Source of the DNA: Globodera rostochiensis
Taxonomy: Eukaryota > Nematoda > Chromadorea > Rhabditida > Heteroderidae
DNA: 64,000 nt
Assembly (NCBI GenBank): GCA_018350325.1
Contig: JAEVLN010000017.1
Coordinates: forward strand, 1 to 64,000
Reading direction: 5' to 3'
Shown here: positions 23,601-35,507 of the stretch, one piece after another
Layout: each line of letters opens with the position of its first letter
Numbering within the stretch: the first letter of the stretch is position 1
Made by a program: the position numbers and the translations under genes
The notes under the pieces: model-generated
Told to the model about the DNA's origin: nothing
Database searches by the model: none
Seen by the model: the letters and a program-made list of their open reading frames with translations, nothing else

Positions 23601-26600
23601 AGGTTTGGCCGGACAGTTCAGCGACGACCAGCTCTTCTTCCTCTCTTTTGCCAACATTTGGTTTCTTTTAGAAGCAAATAATTCAATTTTACAATTTAAA
23701 AAAAAGGTGCGAGCGGCCGATGGACGTCGACGAGGGCGAGGAGTTCGCCCAACTTCTGTTGGACACCCACTCACCGCCAAAATTCCGCGTTCTCGGCACT
23801 CTCCGCAATTTCCCCGCCTTTCGGACGGCATTTAACTGCCCTCTCGGCAAAAGATACGCACCGCCCGAAACAGAACACTGCAACGTTTGGGTAGACGAGA
23901 TCAAAGCCGGTGAGAGAAATTGGAAAACAAAATTAAAATAAGCAATTAAAGCGTATAAAGATAAACCAATTAAAAGTTAAAACATATTTTAATTAACAAA
24001 AATTTTGTTGACAAATCCTTTGGCAAACATTGACTTTTTAATCAAAATATGCAAATTAGATTCAGCAATATAAAATAATGATTTTACTCGCTTTTGCACA
24101 GTCTCTATGCCAATAATGAGAAACACAGGACTCGGCTTAATAAGCGAGGGTTTCGAAAGGGGAACCGAACCATCGCTCAAAAACATTGAGACAAAGTCAC
24201 TAACCAATCGGACACGCCACTCCAATAAAATTATAATTGAAAAGGAAATTCATTTTGTAAATTATGTCAAGTCGATGGCGTTGCCCCCCAAATCGCCGCG
24301 CGGCCGGCGATAAATGTGCCGGAGCGGAAACAGTCCAACGACGGCTTCTTCACCAAATCGGCCAATTTACTTGCCGCTTCAATGGACAGCAAAAAAGTGG
24401 GAAATAAATTATTTTAATTCGAATGCATTTACTTTTAGGATCCTTGCAATGATTTTAATGCATATGCTTGTGCAAATTTCGAAGGTCCAATGCATTTTAA
24501 CAGAGCCCAGCAGCAAAGCATTTTTGACTCATTAATTGCGTTGTTTTACAATTTAATGGACATTCCGACGGTTGGCTGAATCCTTTAATTGCTTTGCAAA
24601 ACGTTCGCTTTAAGACTCTGCCGAAGGAACAGTCCAAAGAGTTCTTCCGCAAATGTCTTAACGACACGACCAATTGGCGCCAATTGACAAATGAAAGTCG
24701 CGTCGTACTCGAACATATGGCCAAGTTCAAAAGGCGCACGCGAATTCCTTTCCCTTTGATGGACGCGGCGGCAGGGTAATTAATTTGTAATTTAATAATT
24801 AAGTCACTTTCACATTTGGACAACGGCAGAAAGCAAATCGCTTATGATTGGCCCGTCCCGACGGCAATGGGAAACGCATTGGCCTATTTGAGCAGCAATT
24901 ACGGCAGTGACACTTTGTTAAGCACTTCTGTCGACACAAATTGGGGTCCGATTTGACATTTTGCCTTTTCCATTTAACCCGATCACCAATTTCCTTTCCA
25001 GGCGATCCCCAGGGCAATCAGCCGTACTCACTGTACATTGACCAGGGCGCTTTGGCACTTCCTCAAAAGTTTTTAGGGGAAGGGGAGGGGGAAGAGGGGG
25101 GGGGGGGAAGGAGGAGGAGGAAGGGGGGGGGGAGGAGGGAGGAGAGGGGGGGGATGTGGGAGGAGGGAGGGGGGGCATCAAAATTGTACACGATGTTGTG
25201 CCATTGTTCAGATACTACTCGGACCCGGTTTGGACCCGCATTAACCAATCATACGTGGAGGAGATGGCGAATTTGTTGGGCCGATATGTCCGGGCTTCGG
25301 GAATGCAAGTGAATGAGACGGAAGTGCGGAAGGTTGCCGAGCAAATTGGCCACTTTGAGTACACTTTTGCCAACCATCTGATGACGGAGGAGGAGAGACG
25401 GACAAATTTCAGCCGAATGTATAATCCGATGAAAGTGAGAGTGGGGGATGATCAGCAGGGTAGTGGGCGAGGGACCCGGAAGTGATCGATGTCTAAGAGA
25501 CTGATCAGCGACGATTTGGCATTTTAGTTTATGGAAGTGGCAGAATCTCTGAGCTGGGTTGACCTACAGATTTACATGCTGGAAATGCTTTTCACAGCGG
25601 CAACTCCTGAGGTAGTTGAGCGATTGTTTCAAGAACGGTATTCGGTGGTGGTGATGGAGCCGGAGATGTTGAAGAAGATGAGTAACGCTTTCAAGGTGAT
25701 GGGGAAGGACGGATTGTTTCAAAGCTGAACAGAATTATACAAAATTGTTTTGTTCTTCTCAGCACGACAATCCCTTTGGATTCGCTCCCGCGCATTTGTT
25801 CAACTATTTGAATTTTCGTCTGCTGTTGTCCCTGTCCCCCTATTTCGAAAGTGACTCCCCCTTCTCCTCCAAAGTGTTCCGAAATGTGCCCGAACTTTAC
25901 GTCCGACCGCCGACTGGGAGGCCGCGATGGGAAGAGCCGATATTCGACATGAACGAGTTTTTTGGAGATGATCAGAGCAAAGCGATCAATTCAAATCCCA
26001 AAATGAACCCGTTTATGTGAGTAGAAATAGGCGTTCATTCGTAAAGATTTAATCTTTAGGACTCTGATTGGGTGCACTTTGTTCAGTCTGGAAATGCTGC
26101 CCCACCAGACTTCGCGCCTTTACCTGGACTTTGTGCTTCCGAGGGAACGCGATCGGCTGTATTTGCGCAAGACGGTGGCCAACATTGTTGAGAATGTTGT
26201 GGTGGGTTTCGACTCGATGCTGGATCAGCTGGAATGGATGGGCGAAGCATCGAAGAAAAGCGCATCTGAGAAAGTTGGCAATATGGTAGGCCATCGAAAA
26301 GCGTCGAATTTGAATAATGAATCTTATTGAAAGGTGCGCAACATCGGCTTCCCAGATTGGATTGTGGATGATCAGCAACTGAATGCCTATTCAAAACAAT
26401 TTCCTTTGATCGCGGGGGACAATTTGATCGAGACTAAGTTCAGAATTTCTAATTTCTTTCTGAAAAAGGCCGTGGAGCCTCTTGCGTGGAAAGGGCACAC
26501 AAATCGAACAAATTTCAACGGACTTCCAATGACCGTAAGTGTCTCGAAGCCTTCCTTTTCTGCGTTGGATTAAAAGTCAATTCTTGCAGGTAAATGCCTG

Positions 26601-29600
26601 GTATCAGCCTCAATTGAATTCCATCACTTTTCCCCTGGCAATTCTCACACCGCCCTTTTTCCATCCAAACAACCCAACGGCACTCAATTATGGCATTTTT
26701 GGTGCCATTGTCGGACACGAACTGACCCACGCATTTGGTTAGCAAAGATTGTTTAATTTTCTAATTTATTTTGGTTTAATCTTTAGACAGCACGGGCACT
26801 CAATTCGACGCTTTTGGAAAGCTTCGGCAATGGATGGACCCGAAGTCGATGGCCGCCTTCAATGCGATGGTCCAATGTGTGATTTATCAGTACGGACGAT
26901 TCTGTCCCAACTCCGAGAAGAAAGGCACAGCAAATTGCGTCGACGGCATCAGGAGTCAGGGAGAAAATGTTGCTGACAATGGAGGTCCAAATTTAAAAAT
27001 TGAACGAAACATTTTTCCATAAAAGGTATTCGAGCCGCTTATCGAGCCTACAAAAACGCGATGGACTATCGCGGGGCGGACTTCGCTTTGCCCGGGCCGT
27101 TGCTGAGCCAATACGACCACGAGCAGCTATTCTTCCTTAGCTTCGCCCAAACTTGGTGTCAGCCGCCCGAAAACATTGCTAAAACGCACCAACGGCTGCT
27201 TTTTGACGTCCATCCCTCGCCCGAATTCCGTCTTCTCGGCTCCCTACAAAATTTCCCAGCCTTCCAAAACGCTTTTCACTGTCCCAAAAACAGTTTATAC
27301 GCGCCCATTGATCGCTGCGATGTTTGGGTCAGCGACGTGAAGTTGGGCAAGTATTTGGCATTTGAACGGGGCTTTTCCAAAATAATACAATATTTGTTTA
27401 TGGTCAGCCTCAAAATCAATGCGAATTCAATCAGCTTTATGTTTCAGTCAATGGCGAACACTTTCCCCCGCCACCTTCGCTGAACATCCCCAGCCGAGAG
27501 AAAGAATCGTCGCGAAAATTCCGCGAGGCGTCCGAATACTTTGAGAAGTCGGTGGACATCGGGCAGGACCCGTGCAACAACTTCTACGAATACGCATGCA
27601 ACGCCTTCGAGGGGGTCGCCCACTTTGATCGGATCAGTATGCAGAATTTGATCATTCTGACAAACGCACTGAAGGGAGACAGACATGAACAGGTCGAGGG
27701 GGGCGGGTTGATTTGTACAGAATTGGGACACCTTTTGACAAACCGTTCCCGTCGTCCAGATTGAGCCAATCCAAAAAGCCAAATTGGCCTTTCAAAAGTG
27801 CAATTTGATGATGAACAACTACCAAGAGGTGCTCAAGAAGGCCGACTTGCCCCGGGAGAAGTTCTTTTTGTTCCAGAAGAAGAGCAGATTGGTCGGTCCC
27901 CAAACAATGCTTTGAAGAATAACTCAATTTTGCAGGATTTTCCAATTTTTGCCGGTCAAAAGCTGGGATGGCCGACCAGAGATGAGCTGTCCACGGCATT
28001 GGGAGCATTAAGCGGAAGCATTTTGGTCGACACACTGATCAGCTTTTCCGTCGATACCAATTGGGAAGATCCAAATTCTGAAGAGATGGTAAAAGTGGCA
28101 TTCCGACGTAAATTTTACGAATTTCCCAATTTAGCCTTATGCCTTATTCATCGATCAGCCGACATTGGCATTTGACCCCGCTAATTACTCTCCTGAAATG
28201 TTTCCCCGCGTTTATCACCAAATTGAGTGGGTCACATTTTAAGAGAAAATGTCGGGAAGAATAGAAATATTTAGAACATTTGTGAGCAATACTCTGATCG
28301 CGATGGCCAATTATATGGACGTGGAATACACGTGGAACGATTTGAAACATGCCGTCCAGGTAAAATGTAACACAGTTCAAGAACACAAATTATTGAGAAT
28401 TAACCAATTTTGAAAATTCAAATTTCTTTTAAACTGTTCGATTTGTGGTGGTGGTAGTACGACCTCAGCTTGTTAAGTCGATTTTCAATCCGTTCTTGAA
28501 TTGCCGAACTGCAGCTGATCCCTCTGTTGGGGTTAGCTGTGTGTGACTTTCTTCGAACCTTTGATCAGGAAGTGATCGGCTTCGAGCGTGTGTTGGCCAA
28601 CCATTTCCTTGCCAGTGCCGACAGCCGACTAAATGATTTCGGCTCACGCTTCAACGTGTTCAGTGTTTCCGAGGCCCAACGACAATTTCCGTTTCTCAAT
28701 TGGTCTCTGTTCCTCCGAGAATTGGCCGAAAACGCCCCTCAAACGGTCAAAGAGAAAATGCGTCAGCCAAACTTCCGTTTTGCCATTGTTGAACCGTCGC
28801 TATTGGCCAAATTGGGCAACGAATTGGGCCCCGGCAACAGCTACAACATCACGGCCAATCAGCTGCTTAATTACTTTTACTTTCGACTGATATTGTCAAC
28901 TTCGACATTTATGCCTCAGGACGAATTATCGAAGAACGGCAAGAAAAATGCAAAATAAAATTAAAACAAATATTTAATTTTATATAAATTACCTAATCAT
29001 TGCTTTATTAGAGACAATTAGCGTTCCATTTACGGAGAATTGGTCAAAACGGACTTCGAAGTTTGGCGGCCATATAATAAAACCGGTCAGCAGCAAAGAT
29101 TATTTCTTCTACAGGCCTTCAGTTGGAAGGCCGAAGCGAATGGAAATATTTTCTAAAGAAAAGATGCGCAAAGTCAATGCCGAAATTGTATGAACTCCAT
29201 GGCACATTCTAATGACATTCTTGTTTGATTGTACAGTTCTACTCGGAGTTTCTGTGTGCCCAGTACACCTTGGCCATGATGGACCTCGTCAGCGGTCGTC
29301 TGTGGCTTGACCACGCGTTGCCAAGCAGAGAAATGCGAATGAATGTGAAAAAAGGGGCTAAAAAATTGGTGAACAGGTCATTCAGACAAAGCCTTCAGAT
29401 TTCAGTTTATTAATTCCAATTACAGTATTTTGCTGAGTTTTCGCTCGATGGTCCAACAGATTTCGTGGATGTCCCCTCGGGCAAAGTCGTCCGCCCACAA
29501 CAAACTTGACAAGATCATGGCCAACATAGGCTGGCCCCAAATCATGGTAAACAACAGCGAGCTGGAGCAGTACTACAAGGCACTGGTGTTCACAGACGAT

Positions 29601-32600
29601 GAGAACTTTTTGAATATTTGGGAGAAGGGCATGAAGTTCGCCTATACTCGACAATGGCAACATTTGTTGAAGAGACAAGGGACGGACAGAACGGAGTTCA
29701 ACGAGCAAATTATTCTCGTAAAAAGCAAAAAGTGAAAATAAATAATTATAAGCAACAAAAACGGCTTAGGTTAACGCCTGGTATCAGCCAGAATTGAACT
29801 CCATCACTGTGCCCGCCTCCATCCTTTCACAGCCTTTCTTCGACAAAGAATGGCCCGATTCCATCAATTACGGCGCTATTGGCGCTGTGCTCGGGCACGA
29901 GCTTAGCCACGGATTTGGTAAGCAAACGAATTGAATGGTTCTTTTGGGACAGAGTTTTGTTTATAAAACATTAATGCCAAAAGTAAGGGGTACATATGGC
30001 ACCCCATGAAACGAACCCTTTCTTTCCGCTGTTCCTTTCAGATAACTTCGGTGTGCAGTGGGATTCGGATGGGTCGGCCATCAAATGGCTGGACGCGCGC
30101 TCTCAATTGGCATTCGATCGGATGGCCAAATGTCTGGTGGACGAATACTCGCAGCTGTGCCCATTCCCACGAGAGGGCCAAATCCAACCCGCGTGCATTG
30201 ACGGCAACAAAACGCAGGGCGAAAACATCGCCGACAACGGAGGTACGTTCATTTGACCTTTATCGAAATTTGCATTCGAAAACAATTATAATTGTAATTA
30301 TTTCGGAATACGATTAATTTATTGTTTTTTTAATCAGTCGAGCCCTCCAAAATGGAACTTTTAACTGTTAGGTCTTCATGCCGCCTTTCGTGCCTATCGT
30401 TCTGCACTCGAAGTGGACGGGCCCAGCAAGGCATTGCCCGGCGATCTGATCGGCCGGTTCAGTCCTGATCAACTTTTCTTCATGTCTTTCGCCCAGCCGT
30501 GGTGTGAGGAGCCCAACGAGTCCGAGACGTTCCATCAGCTGATGGAAGACACGCATTCCCCCGCAAAGTTCCGAGTCCTTGGCTCTCTTCGCAATTTTCC
30601 CGCCTTTCGCGACTCTTTCAATTGTCCGCTAAATTCCAAATACGCTCCCGAAAAGCACTGCGAAGTTTGGGTGAACTCTGTGACGGAAAAACGCAAGTGA
30701 AAAATCAAAAAATTCGAATTCAAATTCAATTTTAGCAATTGCGGCACCGCCCGCCAACCTTCTGAACGTTCCAACGGCACAAATGGCGCGGGCAGACGAC
30801 GATGAATTCGCCGCCTACAAAAGCGCCGTGCAATATTTCAAGTTGGCAATGTTTAAAGATTAAAACTTAAGATTTTTAAAGGAACTCGATGAACTTGGCC
30901 TCGGACCCTTGCAACAACTTCTACGAGTACGCCTGTGCCAACTACCGGGGTCCGACGGGCTTTGCCGTCAAACAAGCCGACAATTATAAGCGAATTGCAA
31001 CGGCCATCGAACAAATTGAACCGGTTAGTAACCGGGTTTCGACCTGCAATCTCGACCGCGCCGTTCAGAAGCCCGATTCCGCGCTGGAAAAGCTAAAGCA
31101 ATTTTTCACGACATGCACCTCAACTTTGCCCCAACTGGACGCGCTGATCTTGGACGGTGCCGTCTTGAGGGCCAAGCTGGACCGTTTCATTGCCTTCACC
31201 GACATGGACTTTCCGCTGTTCTCCGTTCGGTCATCTTTCGACATGCCTAACGGGGACACTCTCGCAAGGGCGTTGGCTTGGCTGTCGGCCAGAGAGGGCG
31301 TGGACACTCTGGTGACGCCGTTCGTTGACGTCGAACTGGCGCCTTCGGAGGAGGGCCAAAAGGGGCCGCAGAACTATCGGCTGTTCCTGGACCAGAACAC
31401 GCTGGCTTTCAGAGTAAGAAGGCCGTCAAATAGAGCTCGTCGGTTAAGAGGACAAAAAATTTATATTATTTTCAATTTAAATTGACGGTATATTTCTGTT
31501 TAGAAATCGTACTATCAGCCCGGGACCTGGGAACTCATTCGCGAGAAATACGCCACAAATGCGAAAACGCTGTTGAGAAGGGTCGGCCACATTTTGGGGA
31601 AGGCGACGGATGAGAAAGTGTTGGAGGAAGCGGTGCAGGGATTGTTGGAGTTGGAACTGCGGTTGGCCAGGGAGTTCAGCACGGACGAGGAGAAGCGAAT
31701 GGACGTCGGACGGTGGGCGCACACTCTGGACACATTGGACAACGCCAACAGAGTGTTGCCGTTGCTCGAGTGGAACACTTATTTTAAGGTGAAAGGATTG
31801 GTGGTCATAAATACATTTTTGAATTATTGTTTTAGCAATTGACGGAACTGAGTGGAGTTAATTTGGGGGACCCGAAGAAGAAGCAATTTGCCTATTTCAT
31901 TGAAGGGAATATGATGGGAAAGTTAAGCGACGCATTGACAAAGAAAGAAAAGGATGGAAGAGAAGTTGGAGCAGTTCAGCTGGCCAATTATTTGTTCTTC
32001 CGATTACTTCTCCAAAATGTGCAATTTATTCCAAAGCCTAAATTGGAAAAAACGTCGAATTATCGTTCGGATTATGCCCCAATTTTTGAGGTGGAAAATT
32101 TAAAAACTCGAAGTTTATATTTTTCTAAATTAAGACAAAAGAGGAGGAGCACTTTTTAGTCGACCAGCCGCCGCTGATTGGCGGCGGCTGGCGAAATCGT
32201 CGATTATTGCAAAGGGCGCGTTGGGCGATGGAAGACCCTTTTAAGTCCGTTATTGGAAGGTGGACGGATGCCGTGGAAACGATTTGTGCGGCACAGTCTT
32301 CAAATCTGTTGGGAATGGCCAGTGCGCGAGTGTTTGCCGATTTGCTTTATCCGGGAGGCCAAAAACAGAGAGAAGAGCTCAGAAAGTCGGTCAAATTACA
32401 GATAATTAATTTAAATCTTTTTTTTTAATTTAGGAGTGTGTCCCGGATGGTCAACGGAGTTCACCACTCTTACCGCGCAATGCTGGACGAATTGGACTGG
32501 TTGGACGGGGCCACTCGGGGCGAAGCAATGGCCAAACTGGACCAACTTCGCGTGCACATCGGCTCGCCCGATTGGATCCATTCCGACAGCGAATTGGACT

Positions 32601-33701
32601 CTTTTTTCGATGAGCTTAACTTTGAAAATGCAACGGATTACTTCAATTCTTTGGACCAATTGACCACGTTCAACAACTTCCTCCAATTTCGACTTCTCCA
32701 GGAGGACAAATTCAAAGTGAATCGAAGCGAATTTATGGGACTGCCAACAGCTGTAAACGCTTGGTATTTTGTGAGTAATTTGTTATTTGAAATTAATTGA
32801 TTTGCCACTTTTGCCGTTCAGTCGGAGTTTAATTCGATCACTTTCCCCGATGGCATCCTCCGAAGGCCCTTCTTCGACCCCCAATGGCCGGCGGCAGTCA
32901 ATTACGGCGCACTCGGCTCCCTTGCCGGGCATGAAATTTCACACGCGTTCGGTCTGTCCATTTGAAATTGGTTTAAATGAACAAAAGACTTGCTGAGTAG
33001 ACGATGACGGTGTCCAATGGAACTCGGAAGGCTTTCTGAAGCGATGGATGGGAAACGAATCGCAAAAAGACTTTGATCGGATGGCTAAATGCGTTGTGGG
33101 GGAATACGGGGCGATCGAAGTGCTGGACCCGGCCAAATATCGGCCCAGCAACATCAGCGGCCTCCGAACGCAGGGCGAAAACATCGCCGACAATGCTGGT
33201 GAAAAGGATAATTTCAATTTGCTTTCACTTATTTTTGGAACAAAATGGGTATTAATTAATTACATATTTAAGCATTTGCAAATTAATTATTTGAGAATAT
33301 TTTGTAACTTTCTTTTTACCCTTAGGGATAATCGCCGCCTTTCGCGCCTTCAAATTGCATTCGGCCCTGAACGGCCCGGACCCGCGCCTGCCCGACCAGT
33401 CCCTAAACGGCCTTTCCGCCGACCAACTCTTTTTCCTTTCATTCGCCCAAAATTGGTGCCAATCTCCGCCATCCGAGGCCGAGCTTTTTCGACAAATTTT
33501 GGTCGATTTGCCTTTTTGTCCCAACACTTTCATTTGCCCTTTTCGTTTCAGGTCGACCCCCACGCCCCGTCCAAAGTTCGCGTCCTCGGCACTCTACGAA
33601 ACTTTCCCGCCTTTCGCGAGGCTTTCAATTGCCGGACCAACAGTTTTTACGCGGCAAAAAAGCGATGCCACGTTTGGGTGCCCGAAAAGCCCGACTTTTG
33701 A
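17615..33701 (+). CDS. Membrane-anchored protein with five tandem M13 (neprilysin) metallopeptidase domains
   Basis: Sixty-two exons join with consistent phases into about 4,015 residues. A short cytosolic N-terminus is followed by one TM segment (about residues 27-50, split by an intron) and a Thr/Pro-rich stalk. Five M13 domains follow, ending near residues 841, 1659, 2439, 3224 and 4015. M13 enzymes are zinc endopeptidases that cleave peptides at the cell surface. Each domain retains D-P-C-N/D-N/D-F near its start, NAWY, HExxH, G-E-N-I/V-A-D, a His...Arg pair and a terminal C-x-V-W. Domains are linked by spliced exons without Met starts, through linkers containing L/I-N-I/V-P. Junction introns 3/4 and 4/5 (27347, 30693) and two others (21864, 28939) need GC donors. 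The least certain join is 18589 to 18659. The start at 17615 could be preceded by another exon. Confidence 0.85.
18170..20907 (+). other. M13 domain 1
   Basis: Exons 4-15. It starts [19 protein letters not shown] is at the end of the exon at 19981-20097, H-E-L-S-H at 20256-20270, G-E-N-I-A-D in 20320-20502, and H-S-P-S-K-Y-R plus C-N-V-W in the last exon (20709-20907). All zinc ligands and substrate-binding residues known for neprilysin are present, so it is predicted active. The intron directly after NAWYS is shared with domain 5 only. Confidence 0.9.
20957..23909 (+). other. M13 domain 2
   Basis: Exons 16-26. A Pro-rich linker with P-L-N-I-P precedes [19 protein letters not shown] is at the start of the exon at 23088-23235, H-E-L-V-H at 23214-23228, G-E-N-I-A-D-S-G in 23280-23477, then H-S-P-P-K-F-R and C-N-V-W. 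One internal intron (21864-21907) uses a GC donor, restoring [11 protein letters not shown]. Predicted active. Confidence 0.9.
24272..27346 (+). other. M13 domain 3
   Basis: Exons 27-39. The linker A-I-N-V-P-E-R is followed by [17 protein letters not shown] starts the exon at 26590-26737, H-E-L-T-H is at 26716-26730, G-E-N-V-A-D in 26787-26984, then H-P-S-P-E-F-R and C-D-V-W. A purine-rich tract fills the intron 25069-25211. The first exon is preceded by the longest inter-domain intron (23910-24271), so this junction deserves transcript support. Confidence 0.87.
25069..25211 (+). repeat. Purine-rich tract within a neprilysin intron
   Basis: The intron is dominated by GGGGAGGGGGAAGAGG-like sequence with poly-G runs. 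It is the reverse-strand counterpart of the C-rich tract at 2560-3085 in composition and motif, suggesting the same repeat family inserted in the opposite orientation. It does not interrupt coding sequence. Confidence 0.75.
27448..30692 (+). other. M13 domain 4
   Basis: Exons 40-51. The linker S-L-N-I-P-S is followed by [18 protein letters not shown] starts the exon at 29770-29917, H-E-L-S-H is at 29896-29910, G-E-N-I-A-D in 30042-30242, then H-S-P-A-K-F-R and C-E-V-W. The exon 30372-30692 is 321 nt, identical in length to the equivalent domain 3 exon. The intron at 28939 has a GC donor. Predicted active. Confidence 0.9.
30736..33701 (+). other. M13 domain 5
   Basis: Exons 52-62. The linker L-L-N-V-P-T is followed by [17 protein letters not shown] ends the exon at 32434-32770 (as in domain 1), H-E-I-S-H is at 32930-32944, G-E-N-I-A-D-N-A in 33001-33198, then H-A-P-S-K-V-R, C-H-V-W and the stop at 33699-33701. 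The intron 31024-31068 is 45 nt with no in-frame stop and could be retained, but the other domains have an intron at this place. Confidence 0.88.
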
Positions 33702-34131
33702 TCATTTTTTTAAATTTACATCGTTAAAATATTATCATTTTGATTTGTTGTATTGTAAGAATAGAGTTTGGGAAGGAAGTCTTCAAATGACAATGAATGA
33801 TTTGATTAGTGAGTGACCATCCAAATCAATGGCTAAGATTCTCTTCACCCGTCACCATGGGTGGCATCCATCAGCCTTATTTGAGGATGATCGTGATGGT
33901 TATGTACATATTCAGTCAATCAAAGCAATCAATCTTCGCGGTTCCTGTTATTTGTCTCGCTGAAAGTGAAAACGCGTCGGTGTGACCTATTTTTGTTGTG
34001 CGCACTGACTGATCAAGCTGATCAGTCAGCGGATAACGGATGGGTCGGTCGGTCGGTCATTCTTTTCGTCGAGTCGTCGGACGGTGAAAAGCACAAAAAT
34101 CGCAACTAAAAGTGCCCTGCCCTGCTCCCAA
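33702..34131. other. Intergenic region, no supported gene
   Basis: It contains the 3' end region of the neprilysin gene and the upstream region of the secreted-protein gene. A 25-bp near-palindrome, CTGACTGATCA-AG-CTGATCAGTCAG, lies around 34004-34028, followed by a GGTCGGTCGGTC run. Nothing else stands out. Confidence 0.5.
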
Positions 34132-34850
34132 ATGCCTTTGTCCCTTCGAATACATCACTTCTCCTGGGGCATTTTGCTTCTGATTGGTATAAAACCTTTC
34201 GCCACGTCATTAATTATCTCCGTTCGTTCCTCGAAGGCTTTTCCTCCATTTCGGCATTGCCCAAACCGGTCGAAGTGCCGGTTCAGATTCCTTACTGCCC
34301 AGTCTATTCGCGCGTCATTAGGAGGCCGGACGGGGAGGCCAGGAAGTGTCTTCCACACCAATTGAATCTGTGTTTGAACGCACTGGACGACCAATCGCTG
34401 GTCCCTTTTTTGCAACAACCAATACAATATAATTTACGGATATTTAGATTGATGCCCGTGGGGTGTGTTGCTACCATAATCAGGCATTTGTTTCAAACAA
34501 AAAACGCGTTCAAACCCCTCACATTGGAACAGGTCGACTATTTTTGCTGCATGGACATCCCAACTCGACTTTGTGAGTTCGCTCATTCGATGAACCGAAA
34601 AAACATTGCGTTCAAAACGTTTTGTTAAAGGTCCCTCCTATCGAAATGTGACTGTCGTTATCCACAACAATTTCCCGCAAAGTCCGTTTCCGGTAAGGAA
34701 AAGCGTCATTTAAATTTAAATTAATAACTAAAAGCATTCTAATTTTATATATCTAACACATCAGTTCAGGTCCGTTCTTTTCACTTCCGAAAGGGCTTAA
34801 CAACAGAAATTGAGAATTTGTCGGCTGTAAGAACTCTCAAGAAAAACTGA
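34132..34850 (+). CDS. Predicted secreted cysteine-containing protein
   Basis: Exons 34132-34186, 34237-34572, 34631-34692, 34770-34850 (177 aa). Residues 1-25 form a signal peptide (basic start, hydrophobic W-G-I-L-L-L-I-G-F, cleavage near S-A-L-P). The mature part has seven cysteines, including C-P-V-Y, R-K-C-L, V-G-C-V, an F-C-C-M pair and R-L-C-P-S-Y. An N-V-T glycosylation sequon follows. I do not recognise the family. The last exon has an alternative acceptor 5 bases upstream (at 34764/34765) that would give a shorter end at 34800. It is transcribed in the same direction as the neprilysin gene, 430 bp downstream. Secretion is inferred from sequence only; an effector role is not shown. 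Confidence 0.6.
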
Positions 34851-35172
34851 TATTTCCGACAATTAAAGATGCAAATAAATAAATTTAAAGCATAATGTGC
34901 AACAATTCTATTTGCGATTTTCAAATTACAAATGAAATACTGCGATTATTCCATCGGGTGAATTGGGATTATCCCCATTTTGGGCAAATTTTCGGTGAGG
35001 CGTGGTGTCCAAGTTCACTCGGTTGCCCCACATTATCCAAGGCTAATCTGACGGATTAATCCTTTTCACTGATTATTTCCCCACCTTTTTAATTGTCCGG
35101 CTTTTAATCGTATTTAAACTGCACAAAAGATCGTTATTCTCAACTGAACAACCCCTCCCCCCTCCCATTCAC
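34851..35172. other. Convergent intergenic region
   Basis: AT-rich sequence between the 3' ends of a plus-strand and a minus-strand gene. No repeat, RNA gene or additional coding sequence is seen. Confidence 0.5.
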
Positions 35173-35507
35173 TCATTCCCATGCAACGTAATTCGTCGCG
35201 GAATGGGCCAACTTGCCCGAGTGCATCGGACTCCCCGCCCAACGAACCGCCACCAAGCGGAATGACGCCACCCAAACCCGCGTGCCGTCCACCAGCACGT
35301 ACAGAATAAACAATACAAGCAATGGCACGTAAAGAATGATGCATAAAAAGTTTTGATATTTTTCAATTGCTTGGCTTAAACGAGGACTGGCACAGATCCG
35401 CCGATGGCACATTTCTAGTTTACTTATTTTATGTCTGAGTTGGGACTGCGTTTGTAGGTCAAAAAACATCACAAATTATCGGTATTCTCTCGGAAATATT
35501 TCTCCAT
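35173..35507 (-). CDS. Small single-pass membrane protein, unrecognised
   Basis: Two exons, 35473-35507 and 35173-35434, give 98 aa with matching phases (M-E-K-Y-F-R-E-N-T-D-N-L then H-K-I-S-K-L-E-M). A single hydrophobic segment of about 21 residues (F-L-C-I-I-L-Y-V-P-L-L-V-L-F-I-L-Y-V-L-V) lies in the middle, flanked by basic residues on the N-side. No signal peptide and no family that I recognise. Reading without the intron also leaves an open frame from 35472. Confidence 0.45.

Noticed and set aside
24107..24313. Open frame inside the intron between M13 domains 2 and 3
   Set aside because: It is in an AT-rich intron, lacks motifs, and the spliced join V-D-G-V-A-P to the next domain is in frame without it. 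I cannot fully exclude an alternative start here.
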